In this document: positions 4,654 through 11,811 of the stretch, piece after piece
Numbering within the stretch: the first letter of the stretch is position 1
How the letters are laid out: each line of letters begins with the position of its first letter
DNA from: JARROD01 sp037384225
GTDB lineage: Bacteria; Pseudomonadota; Gammaproteobacteria; Pseudomonadales; Cellvibrionaceae
Assembly: GCA_037384225.1 (NCBI GenBank)
Contig: JARROD010000172.1
Coordinates: 1 to 11,811, forward strand
Length of the DNA: 11,811 nt
Direction: 5' to 3'
The notes under the pieces: model-generated
The model's input: only the letters and a program-made list of their open reading frames with translations
What the model was told of the DNA's origin: nothing
Databases searched by the model: none
Made by a program: the position numbers and the translations under genes

Positions 4654-7443
4654 TCACAAATGTTTTTCTATCACTTTTATCAGTCGGTCTTCCGGGTGAT
4701 CGTGCGCGCTAAATCCCAGTGAGCGGGCAAACTCCAGCATATCCTTGTTTTCCCGCAGCACCTCGCCCATCATGCGCTCCAGGCCGCGGGCGCGCGCCGA
4801 TTGAATCAACATTTCCATTAACCGGTAACCTAAGCCGGTGTGCTGTATTTCGTCGGCGACCACCACGGCAAATTCACAACTGGTTTTATCCGGATTGATG
4901 GCATAGCGGCATACGCCGACCTCCTTTTCGTGCCCTTCGCGTTCAACCACAGCGATCAACGCCATTTCCCGATCGTAATCAATCTGCGTAAACCGGGCCA
5001 GCATTTCCGGCGGCAGTTCGCCCAATCCATGCATAAACCGCAAATAGCGTGATCGATCGGAAAGGTTGCGCACAAACTGCTGTTCGATGCCCGCATCCTC
5101 CGGACGGATGGGGCGTATCAGCATGTCCGTGCCGTCGTGCGCCTGCCAGCGAGTAACCAGATGCGCCGGGTAGGGATGAATCGCCATGTGTCCATAAGGC
5201 CGCTGTGCCGTCGGCGCATAATCCACCCGCATGCGTGCATCCACCGCCACCGCTCCGCGCTCATCCACAATCAGCGGATTGATTTCCATCTCTTTTACCC
5301 ACGGCAATTCGCAGGCCATTTCCGATACCCGCAGCAATACCGCTTCCAGGGCCACCATATTGACGGGCGGCATATGCCGGAATGGCTGCAATAGTTTATG
5401 AACGCGGGTTTTACCAATCAGATCACGTACCAGAAACCGGTTCAGCGGCGGCAGCGCTACCGCCCGGTCGCCGACCACTTCCACGGTGGTACCGCCATAA
5501 CCAAAACTAATGACCGGACCGAATACCGGGTCCTGCAGCATGCCGACCATCAGTTCACGGCCGTTGCCGCGGGTGATCATTTGCTCCACCACAATACCGT
5601 CGATTTTCGCTTCCGCCCGTCGCTGGCCTACCTCGCGCATCATGTCATTATAGGCCGCGCGCACCGCCATGGCATTGGCGATACCCAGCCGTACACCGCC
5701 GGCATCGGTCTTGTGAATAATGTCGGGCGAACTGATCTTGAGTACCACCGGAAAACCCACGCTTTCCGCCGCTATCAAGGCTTCGTTGGGGGAGCGTGTC
5801 AGAATGGCCTGTGCCACCGGTATCTGAAACGCGCGCAACAAAACTTTGGATTCCAGTTCACTGAGGTGATGCCGCCCCTCCGCCAGCAGACTTTCGATAA
5901 TCAGGCGCGCACCGTCCAGGTCCGCTTCGCGTTTGTTCTCAACCGGGTCGCCTTCGAGGGGGGCTTTGTCGGAAACCGTCCCGGTCTCGTTGAAAGCGCC
6001 GGGGGTTTGCAGCAGTAATTTTTGGTTGCGGAAATGGCGAATCAGATAACTGAAAGCTTTCACCGCCACTTCGGGGGTCGAGAAGTGAGCGATGCCGTTT
6101 TTCTGAAACAGACGGCGGGCCTGCTCCACCTGCCGGTCGCCCATCCAGCAGACAATAATCGGTTTACCGCTATTGTTATATTTTTCACAAATAATCTGCG
6201 CTACCGCCAGCGGTCGGGTCATCGCCTGCGGCGTTAGAATGATCAGCAGATTGTCGGTGCCGGCATCGGCCAGGCAGATCTCCAGGGCCTTCGCGTAACG
6301 TTCCGGTGTCGCATCGCCGATCAGGTCCACCGGGTTGCCTTGCGACCAATTGGCAGGCAGTACGCCGTTCAGCTGCGTTATTGTCTGTGCGTCGAGTTTG
6401 GACAGCGGTAGTTGCCGGTCCAGCGCTGCATCGCAGGCCATAACCCCGGGGCCGCCGCCGTTGGTGATAATGCACAGCCGGTCTCCGCTCACTTTGCGAT
6501 GCATGGATAGCACCTGCGCGGCGACAAAAAAATCGCTCACTTCGTGGGCGCGAACCACACCGGCACGTTCCAGGGCGGCGTTGAAGACATCGTCCGCTCC
6601 TACCAGCGCGCCGGTGTGGGACATGGCAGCGGCGGAACTGGTCTGGTAGCGGCCCACCTTCAACACAATGACCGGTTTCATACGCGCGGCAGCGCGCAGA
6701 CCGCAGAGGAACGAGCGTGCATCGTGCAGGCCTTCGATATACAACAACACGCTGTGGGTAGTGCTGTCCAGCACCAGGTAGTCTAGGATTTCGCCGAAGT
6801 CCACATCAGCCGAAATGCCGGTGGAAATCACACTGGAAAAACCCAGCTCGCGGCCACTGGCCCAATCCAGAATGGCGGTGCACAAGGCCCCGGATTGCGA
6901 CACCAGCGCCAGATCGCCGGGCAGGGTGCCGTTACCGTCGTTATCGTCTTCGGCTTGGTAGAACGTGGCATTGAGCCCGATGGCGGGCCGCATGATACCC
7001 AGGCAGTTGGGGCCGATAAAGCGTAAGTCGTAGCGTCTCGCGACTTCCAACACCTGCTTTTCGAGCTGTTCGCCGTGGCGGCCCACCTCCCGAAAACCGG
7101 AGGAGAGAATGACCGCCGCGTGTACCCCCTGCCTGCCACATTGTTCGACAATATCCGCCACGGTGGCGGCCGGCGTGGTGATAATCGCCAGGTCCACGGC
7201 GATACCTGCCTCCTTTAAGTTGGGGTAGCAGCGCTCACCCTGCACGCGTTCGTACTTTGGGTTGATGGGGATAATCCGGCCTTTAAATCCCTGGCCAGTG
7301 CTACTTTCGGAAGGGGTTGGTACGTCGGAGCGTCCCAGCAGATTGCGAAACACCAGCATTCCCACCGCGTCGGGGCTTTCGCTGGCGCCGAATACGGCAA
7401 CGGTTTTGGGTTCAAACAGTTTGGTTAGATAATGCCCGTTCAT
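4654..7443 (-). CDS. Pat/PatZ-type protein lysine acetyltransferase: NDP-forming acyl-CoA synthetase fused to GNAT
   Basis: A 929-residue cytoplasmic protein. Domains in order are: a CoA-binding Rossmann domain starting KTVAVFGASESPDAVG (13-28); succinyl-CoA-ligase-like flavodoxin domains (about 150-475) with VSQSGAL (181-187), SHTGALVG (275-282) and ITNGGGPGVMACD (326-338); an ATP-grasp domain (about 525-745) with LKISSPDIIHKTDAGGV (568-584); and a C-terminal GNAT domain (about 773-915) with the acetyl-CoA loop QHTGLGYRLMEML (867-879) and Glu857 in CEFAVVV. Pat of Salmonella and PatZ of E. coli acetylate lysines such as that of acetyl-CoA synthetase; E. coli PatZ is about 886 residues. Those enterobacterial proteins have lost the phospho-His motif, but here His276 of SHTG is retained, so ligase activity may survive. 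The start follows an AGGA Shine-Dalgarno six bases upstream. A low-complexity linker (about 483-508) separates the flavodoxin and ATP-grasp parts. Confidence 0.92.
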   Translation of the reverse strand: MNGHYLTKLFEPKTVAVFGASESPDAVGMLVFRNLLGRSDVPTPSESSTGQGFKGRIIPINPKYERVQGERCYPNLKEAGIAVDLAIITTPAATVADIVEQCGRQGVHAAVILSSGFREVGRHGEQLEKQVLEVARRYDLRFIGPNCLGIMRPAIGLNATFYQAEDDNDGNGTLPGDLALVSQSGALCTAILDWASGRELGFSSVISTGISADVDFGEILDYLVLDSTTHSVLLYIEGLHDARSFLCGLRAAARMKPVIVLKVGRYQTSSAAAMSHTGALVGADDVFNAALERAGVVRAHEVSDFFVAAQVLSMHRKVSGDRLCIITNGGGPGVMACDAALDRQLPLSKLDAQTITQLNGVLPANWSQGNPVDLIGDATPERYAKALEICLADAGTDNLLIILTPQAMTRPLAVAQIICEKYNNSGKPIIVCWMGDRQVEQARRLFQKNGIAHFSTPEVAVKAFSYLIRHFRNQKLLLQTPGAFNETGTVSDKAPLEGDPVENKREADLDGARLIIESLLAEGRHHLSELESKVLLRAFQIPVAQAILTRSPNEALIAAESVGFPVVLKISSPDIIHKTDAGGVRLGIANAMAVRAAYNDMMREVGQRRAEAKIDGIVVEQMITRGNGRELMVGMLQDPVFGPVISFGYGGTTVEVVGDRAVALPPLNRFLVRDLIGKTRVHKLLQPFRHMPPVNMVALEAVLLRVSEMACELPWVKEMEINPLIVDERGAVAVDARMRVDYAPTAQRPYGHMAIHPYPAHLVTRWQAHDGTDMLIRPIRPEDAGIEQQFVRNLSDRSRYLRFMHGLGELPPEMLARFTQIDYDREMALIAVVEREGHEKEVGVCRYAINPDKTSCEFAVVVADEIQHTGLGYRLMEMLIQSARARGLERMMGEVLRENKDMLEFARSLGFSAHDHPEDRLIKVIEKHL

Positions 7444-7484
7444 GGAGTGTCCTGAGTGCTAAAGTACTGAAAATAGTGAAATGC

Positions 7485-7553
7485 AAGCGCCTAGAGGTAT
7501 TGGCGATACTGGTGTCTGTCGAACCTTTGAAATTTTGAGTCGTCCAGGCGCTT
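7485..7553. promoter_or_regulatory. Divergent promoter region with an 8-bp inverted repeat
   Basis: AAGCGCCT (7485-7492) and AGGCGCTT (7546-7553) are a perfect inverted repeat 53 bp apart within the 205-bp gap between the divergent acetyltransferase and DUF748 genes. The spacing of about six helical turns centre to centre could suit looping by one regulator controlling both genes. I cannot name the regulator, and the chance of an 8-bp match in this space is not negligible. Confidence 0.25.
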
Positions 7554-7606
7554 AATTATCCGTTGGGTTCGCTGCGATAATGGTAACGGTAGCGGTGTTG
7601 TGTCTT

Positions 7607-7612
7607 TATAAT
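7607..7612 (+). promoter_or_regulatory. Consensus -10 element (TATAAT) upstream of the DUF748 gene
   Basis: A perfect TATAAT lies in the AT-rich stretch TCTTTATAATAACAACTG. No good TTGACA-like -35 is found 16-19 bases upstream, so it may depend on an activator. Transcription would begin near 7619. This rules out the upstream ATG at 7580 as the start from this promoter and supports initiation at 7634 or 7649. Confidence 0.45.
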
Positions 7613-7648
7613 AACAACTGGCGTGACACAAAAATGAAGGAAGTGGCT

Positions 7649-10051
7649 ATGCGGCGTCTTGTTTTTAGAGTGTTTTTTGTACTGATTATTATTTTCTGTC
7701 TGCTGATCTTGAGTTTATGGGGATTGTCACCCTATGTTTCCCGCGTGCTTTTGCGCGACTATTTCGCCGCCCAGGGGGCTACCTTTAGCGCTGAGTCCCT
7801 GGCTTTTAATCCGTTTACGGTCGCCGTCAGTGCGCGTGGGGTTAGTGTTACCACCGACAAAGGCCGGGAGTTCGAATTGCAAGCCATGGATATTGGCGTG
7901 CGGCTGCTGCCGCTGCTGAAAAAGACGCTGGAAGTGGAGAAAGCGACACTGAGCGGGATGCTGTTGAACATCGACCAGCAGGCCGATGGCTGGCGCCTGG
8001 CCGGGGTGTTGATCCCCAACCCTCAGGGGAAACAGCCCCCGCCGCCGGCACGGACTGATTCGGCGCCATCGCTCTGGCAGGTGGATTTGCCAAAGTTGCA
8101 GTTGCGCGATTGCAGTCTCAACCTGAACCGCCTGCCGGGACAGGGGAGTGCCGCCGGCAGCGGGCAGGCGCTGCGCGACAGGATTGATATAGCCAGTCTG
8201 GACATCACGGATCTGCGCGGCAATGGCAGCGTCTGGAGCGGCGACGCTGAACTAAAAGCGCAGCTCAACGGCGCCGATATCGAACTTTCCTCCCAATTTG
8301 ACGTGACCCCGGATCATTTACGGCAGCAGATCGACATCCACTCCCTGCGGGCCCGGTTACAACAGTTCTCTCACTACTTGCCGCCGCGGTTGCTGGGTAG
8401 TGAGGCGAGCCTGGAATTTGCCGGCGAACTGGCGCTGGCGTTGAGAGATGGCGATCTGACCCTGGCGGCGTCGGGGCCAACACTGGATGTGGCGGCTGTC
8501 GCTCTGGTTCTGGATGACTATGCCATCAACGGTAATTCGCTCAACCTTGAGCTGGGTTCTGTACAGATTTCAATCCCCCGGGAGGGATCTCCCACGGTTG
8601 AACTGGAGGCTGAGCTGCGCAGCCGGGGCGTAAGTATCAACCGGGGGGAGGACGTCCTGCTGGCGGGCTGGGAGCAACTGGAGGTAGCGTCGCTGTCGCT
8701 GCAACTGGGCGCGGAACTGGCCGTGAATGTCGGGCGCATAGAGTCACATAATCTGCTGCTTTCCCGTGTCGCCCAGAGCGGTGATCAACTGCCGCCGCTG
8801 TTGCGGGCGGGCAGTTTGACAGTCACCGGGCTGACAATAGCCGGGGCGACAACCCGCATTGAACAACTGGCGTTGGTCGACGCCGAGTCCGAAGTGAGGC
8901 TGGATCCCCAGCGTCGACTGATTACATTGGTGCCGCTTCCGGCGTCTGCCGGGGCGGAGAGTGGGGCTGTCGCCGCCAAGCCTCCGGCGCCCCAGCCGAG
9001 CGCGTCGCAAACGCAGGCCGCGCCCCAGGTTGTGATTATCGACCGGATAGCCGTCAGCGGCGACTCGCGGCTTGAATTCACCGATGCGGGGGTGAAGCCA
9101 CTGTTCAGACAGCGGATTCAGATCAATTCCCTGGTCGCCGAGGATTTCAATACCGGCAGCCCGCAGCAGGCACTGCGTGTGCAACTGCAGGCACAGACGG
9201 ATAAGTACGCGAAAATCGTCTCCGAAACCCAGATCTGGCCTTTTGCCGACAAACTGTCCCTGCAAACCAAGGCCGATTTTTCGGAACTGAACCTGCCGCC
9301 GGTCTCCCCCTATTTACGAGACGCTCTGGGCTATGAAATCGCCAGTGGTCAGTTCGATATGACACTGAAGATGAATATCGAAGCAGGGGAGATCAGCGGT
9401 GATTCCAATATCCTGCTGCGGGGCGTCGATCTCGGTGCGGCGCAGGAGGAGGAAAGGAATCTGGCCAAGGATACCTCCACAATTCCGTTGAACGCCGCCG
9501 TCGGCATGCTTAAAGACGGCGATGGTAATGTCAAACTTAACGTGCCCCTGACCGGCGATCTTGCCAACCCCAGCTTTGGCTGGAGCGGGTTTGTCGCGTT
9601 GATCGTGAAAAAGGCCGTTTTCGAAGCCACCAGCAGTTACCTGATCAAAACCTTTGTGCCCTATGCGAATGTGGTGTCGGTGGTGAAGTTCGCCGGTGAG
9701 CAGGCGCTGAAAATCCGCGTCGCGCCGCTGCCCTATGAACCGGGGCAAACGGACATCAGCCCCGAGCAACAGGAATTTGTCGGTGAATTTCGCAAGCTGT
9801 TGCAGGACAAGGAGGATATTCAGGTAAAAACCTGTCCCGTTGCCGCGCCGGTGGAACTGGGGCTGGCGCAGGGTACGAAACTGACGGCGGAGCATCTGAG
9901 CGCATTAAAATCCCTGGCGCAACAGCGGGGACAAAAATTCAAGGAGGCGGTTTTGCACGACAGCGGTGTGGCCTCGGCGCGCATCCTGCTATGCAATCCG
10001 GAAATAGCGCGAGGCGAGGGGGAAACACCGCGGATAGAGTTTTCGATTTAA
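7649..10051 (+). CDS. DUF748/AsmA-like membrane-anchored periplasmic protein
   Basis: About 800 residues from the preferred start. The frame is open from 7580, but the ATG at 7649 has a good Shine-Dalgarno (AAGGA, 7637-7641) and places the Arg-flanked membrane anchor directly at the N-terminus (hydrophobic residues about 7-26). The rest should be periplasmic. It follows the DUF748 plan: an N-terminal FNPFTVAVSARGVSVT segment like the FxLFTLxLxxxxL of the family, and repeated beta-rich AsmA-like stretches. Two Pro/Ala-rich linkers lie at about 127-140 and 430-460. The C-terminal domain contains LKDGDGNVKLNVPLTGDLAN and ends in RIEFSI. AsmA-like proteins form lipid-conducting grooves that bridge inner and outer membranes, so a role in phospholipid transport or outer-membrane maintenance is a reasonable family-based inference. 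The reading frame is intact and GC-rich like the left part of the window. Confidence 0.85.
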   Translation: MRRLVFRVFFVLIIIFCLLILSLWGLSPYVSRVLLRDYFAAQGATFSAESLAFNPFTVAVSARGVSVTTDKGREFELQAMDIGVRLLPLLKKTLEVEKATLSGMLLNIDQQADGWRLAGVLIPNPQGKQPPPPARTDSAPSLWQVDLPKLQLRDCSLNLNRLPGQGSAAGSGQALRDRIDIASLDITDLRGNGSVWSGDAELKAQLNGADIELSSQFDVTPDHLRQQIDIHSLRARLQQFSHYLPPRLLGSEASLEFAGELALALRDGDLTLAASGPTLDVAAVALVLDDYAINGNSLNLELGSVQISIPREGSPTVELEAELRSRGVSINRGEDVLLAGWEQLEVASLSLQLGAELAVNVGRIESHNLLLSRVAQSGDQLPPLLRAGSLTVTGLTIAGATTRIEQLALVDAESEVRLDPQRRLITLVPLPASAGAESGAVAAKPPAPQPSASQTQAAPQVVIIDRIAVSGDSRLEFTDAGVKPLFRQRIQINSLVAEDFNTGSPQQALRVQLQAQTDKYAKIVSETQIWPFADKLSLQTKADFSELNLPPVSPYLRDALGYEIASGQFDMTLKMNIEAGEISGDSNILLRGVDLGAAQEEERNLAKDTSTIPLNAAVGMLKDGDGNVKLNVPLTGDLANPSFGWSGFVALIVKKAVFEATSSYLIKTFVPYANVVSVVKFAGEQALKIRVAPLPYEPGQTDISPEQQEFVGEFRKLLQDKEDIQVKTCPVAAPVELGLAQGTKLTAEHLSALKSLAQQRGQKFKEAVLHDSGVASARILLCNPEIARGEGETPRIEFSI

Positions 10052-10098
10052 GCGCCTGGCACTGTGGCCATGCGCTCGTTATAAAGAACCTGTTGGGG

Positions 10099-10926
10099 AT
10101 GACATACAACCCGTTTAAAACCTACTCGGCAAAAGACACTTTTTATTATCGAGAAGGCAATAGTCTGTCATTTACGATTACGATTATGATTATCACTCTG
10201 GCCAGAGAAATAGGATTAAAAGCCAATATCAATGAAGTTGATGTGCCGTCAAGCTGGGATATGCACGACGAAAATACCTACGTATTTTATAAACATGTTA
10301 ATGCCGTTATTGAGGTTGAATCGGGTCTACGTCAGGCGGTGGATATTAATATGGAAGACTACGAGCTGAGTTATCCGCAACTGATTATCAGCGGCCGGCT
10401 TGCGACTGCCCAGTTCTACAATAATCGAAGTATTGAAAAACTTTACGAAAATAAAATTGAAAATGCCTTTCGCTATATTCGCAAAGCGATTGAACTGGAA
10501 TCCAAAGTGGGTTATCTCTGGGGCAGCCTCGGCACGATCTACCGGCGCGCGGGTTTTTTACACGAAGCGGAATTGTTTTCTCAACTGGCTGTGAAAGCGC
10601 GCAGTAGGAATTTTTATTACCAGTATAAACAGGCGCAACTGGACGCCGGTGATCTGGAGAGTGCGCTCGAGCATATACAGGCAGCGATTCGGGGCTATGG
10701 GAAAGAGCACCGTTTTTACCATTACGCGGCGATTATTTATCAGAAAATGGGCGATAGAGAAAACGTCCGGGAAAGTTTGCAAGCCGCTGCCAGGGTTGCC
10801 GGGAAAATGGCCGCAGACTTGGTACCAAAGCCGCTTCTATTAAAGAAATTTACAAAAGTTATCAACTGTATTCTTTGTCTGTTTAGAACTCAACGCTTTG
10901 AGTATATAAATCCAAGCGTTGTGTAA
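10099..10926 (+). CDS. Transglutaminase-like/TPR protein, N-terminally truncated, catalytic Cys replaced by Ser
   Basis: From the ATG at 10099 the product has 275 residues; the frame is open further upstream, overlapping the DUF748 gene from 9991, so the start is uncertain and its Shine-Dalgarno is weak. The first part matches transglutaminase-like proteins with TPR tails: TFYYREGNSLSFTI, then LAREIGL, EVDVP, YKHVNAVIEVE and AVDINMEDYELSY. In the family the motif is RRGNCLSFT with catalytic Cys; here the codon at 10162-10164 is AGT (Ser), one base from TGT. The His (KHVN) and Asp (VDIN) of the triad remain. TPR-like helices follow (FRYIRKAIELESKVGYLWGS, then GFLHEAELFSQLAV). Usual homologues have a signal peptide and a helical region before this domain; here only about 16 codons separate it from the preceding stop. 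It may be a binding-only pseudoenzyme or a decaying fragment. Codon use is visibly more AT-rich than in the DUF748 gene. Confidence 0.7.
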   Translation: MTYNPFKTYSAKDTFYYREGNSLSFTITIMIITLAREIGLKANINEVDVPSSWDMHDENTYVFYKHVNAVIEVESGLRQAVDINMEDYELSYPQLIISGRLATAQFYNNRSIEKLYENKIENAFRYIRKAIELESKVGYLWGSLGTIYRRAGFLHEAELFSQLAVKARSRNFYYQYKQAQLDAGDLESALEHIQAAIRGYGKEHRFYHYAAIIYQKMGDRENVRESLQAAARVAGKMAADLVPKPLLLKKFTKVINCILCLFRTQRFEYINPSVV

Positions 10927-11257
10927 ATTTTTAGGTCGGGGGTGAAAAATATATTTAAAAATATGCATGTAATTTGATTATTCTATTTAATAGAATAATT
11001 TCGATTTATATGAAGTATTACGCTCAAAATCTTCAAAATATCGCTTTTGTCTTTAAGCCTAGAGCGGTGGGTCAACTTTCGCGAGTGATCAAGTATAGGT
11101 AATGAATTCTATTATGGAATAAAAAATATATATTTTATTCAATAAAAGTATATTAAATTGGAAACTTTGTGTTGAGGGTGGCATGAATCTTCTCGTCTCA
11201 GTCTGAAAGAAAATTCCAACTTTACATAAATTGACCACTAAGATTGAGGTAGAGATC
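10927..11257. other. AT-rich intergenic region before the TonB receptor remnant
   Basis: These 331 bp are strikingly AT-rich compared with the rest of the window and contain no supportable gene. They hold a strong hairpin (10977-10999), a related imperfect palindrome ATTCTATTATGGAAT (11106-11120) and an A/T-run stretch (about 11119-11156) with AATAAAA and TTTTATT able to pair. No convincing Fur box or clear -35/-10 pair for the receptor gene was found. Confidence 0.6.
10977..10999. terminator. AT-rich perfect hairpin, probable terminator of the TPR gene
   Basis: A perfect 10-bp stem with a 3-base loop lies 51 bases after the TPR-protein stop and is followed by TTCGATTTAT. The position suits an intrinsic terminator, but the stem has only one G/C pair per arm and the T tract is interrupted. 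Its core ATTCTATTTAATAGAAT (10980-10996) is also a good dyad for a DNA-binding protein, so an operator is an alternative. Confidence 0.4.
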
Positions 11258-11746
11258 ATGAGGATGAAAAAGCCCTTATCACTGGCTATCAGTATGGCCG
11301 CGCTTGGCTCAAACGCACTTGTTGTGCCTAACTTGGCACTAGCTCAGGCAGACGATAAGGAGATGATTGAAGAGATTACGGTTACCGGCTCACGCATCAA
11401 ACGCGCAGACTTCGAGAGCATAAGCCCTGTCACTACAGTTGATTCAGAGCGTTTTTCTCTGGCTGGTCCCTTGGGTACTGAACAGCTACTTAATCAACTG
11501 CCACAAGTTTTGCCAGGGCTGACCAATACCTCAAACAACCCGGGTGATGGTACAGCGTCCGTTGACTTACGCGGTTTGGGTTCTAAACGCACAATGGTAT
11601 TGGTGAATGGCCGCCGTATGGTTCCAACTGGTCAAGACGGTACTGTGGACATCAATAATATTCCCTCCAGTCTGATAGAGAAAGTGGAAGTTGTTACCGG
11701 TGGTGCTTCAGCGATTTATGGCTCTGATGCAATTGCCGGGCACTGA
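11258..11746 (+). pseudogene. Truncated TonB-dependent outer-membrane receptor (signal peptide and plug only)
   Basis: From the ATG at 11258 (Shine-Dalgarno GAGG at 11246-11249) there are 162 residues. A signal peptide with a basic start and a hydrophobic core ends near LALAQA (27-31). A TonB-box-like segment EEITVTGSRIKR (38-49) follows. The plug domain shows TEQLLNQLPQVLP, SVDLRGLGSKRTMVLVNGRR (101-120), DINNIPSSLIEKVEVVTGGA (131-150) and SAIYGSDAIAG (151-161). In intact receptors the last motif continues VVNFI and then hundreds of barrel residues. Here it reads G-H-stop, so no barrel can be made from this frame. The 65 bases after the stop do not resemble a receptor in any frame I read. 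Such receptors import siderophores, cobalamin or glycans; the substrate cannot be inferred. A deletion or insertion junction at about 11740 is likely, with continuation beyond the window unknown. Confidence 0.85.
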
Positions 11747-11811
11747 TTTCAACACCTTCGAAATCATTCTACTACAAGGATGTTCAATGGTTTTCCCTAG
11801 TTTGCAGTGTA
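11747..11811. other. Unassigned sequence after the broken receptor
   Basis: These 65 bases carry no receptor-like coding. One plus-strand frame stays open through them to the window edge but shows no familiar motif. GCACTG (from 11740) at the break and CAGTGT near the end (11805-11810) are short inverted matches, far too short to claim a transposon end. Confidence 0.4.

Noticed and set aside
5398..6018. 206-codon plus-strand open frame inside the acetyltransferase gene
   Set aside because: It is antisense to conserved coding sequence and has no family features or ribosome-binding site.
7580..7648. Upstream ATG at 7580 as the DUF748 start
   Set aside because: It lies upstream of a consensus TATAAT, has no Shine-Dalgarno and would bury the membrane anchor behind an atypical leader.
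8744..9265. 173-codon minus-strand open frame within the DUF748 gene
   Set aside because: It is a shadow of GC-rich coding sequence on the other strand; the Arg/Gln-rich product has no recognisable motif.
11740..11811. Insertion-sequence terminal repeat at the TonB break
   Set aside because: Only a 6-base inverted match is visible and no transposase or target duplication can be seen before the window ends.

Overview
The window looks like the chromosome of a marine-type gammaproteobacterium, perhaps Cellvibrionales- or Alteromonadales-like. This is an inference from gene content: a Pat-type acetyltransferase, a DUF748/AsmA-like protein, a TonB receptor plug of the kind abundant in these orders, and moderately GC-rich coding DNA on the left that becomes AT-rich on the right. 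No rRNA, tRNA, CRISPR array, transposase or phage gene is visible.

Left (1-2255): two translationally coupled alpha/beta-hydrolase-like genes on the plus strand. The first is cut by the window edge and lacks the nucleophile serine. The second has a normal GxCSG elbow. The pair resembles the two hydrolases that accompany exosortase/surface-polysaccharide loci, but no exosortase is in view. A complete rhomboid intramembrane protease gene converges on them from the minus strand.

Centre-left (2256-3768): an AT-rich leader with a possible heat-shock promoter and a possible Shine-Dalgarno-masking hairpin, then two small heat-shock protein (Hsp20) genes in tandem. After them lies a perfect tandem duplication of a 33-bp unit, each copy centred on a 12-bp palindrome.

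Centre (3769-7443, minus strand): a 929-residue fusion of an NDP-forming acyl-CoA synthetase and a GNAT acetyltransferase (Pat/PatZ architecture), followed 77 bp downstream by a class II HDAC/acetoin-utilisation-type deacetylase gene. This would be a protein acetylation/deacetylation operon, but the deacetylase is broken. An internal deletion of roughly 50-60 codons shifts the frame and removes the third zinc ligand.

Right (7649-11811, plus strand): a long membrane-anchored DUF748/AsmA-like protein, then a transglutaminase-like/TPR protein that lacks its usual N-terminal part and carries Ser in place of the catalytic Cys. After an AT-rich gap with a strong hairpin comes a TonB-dependent receptor that ends abruptly inside its plug domain. 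The right end therefore looks like a region of gene decay or rearrangement.

I do not see a convincing undescribed defence or mobile system. The points most worth checking are the acetyltransferase with a decayed deacetylase, the Cys-to-Ser transglutaminase-like protein, the truncated receptor junction, the Hsp20 leader and the 33-bp tandem repeat.
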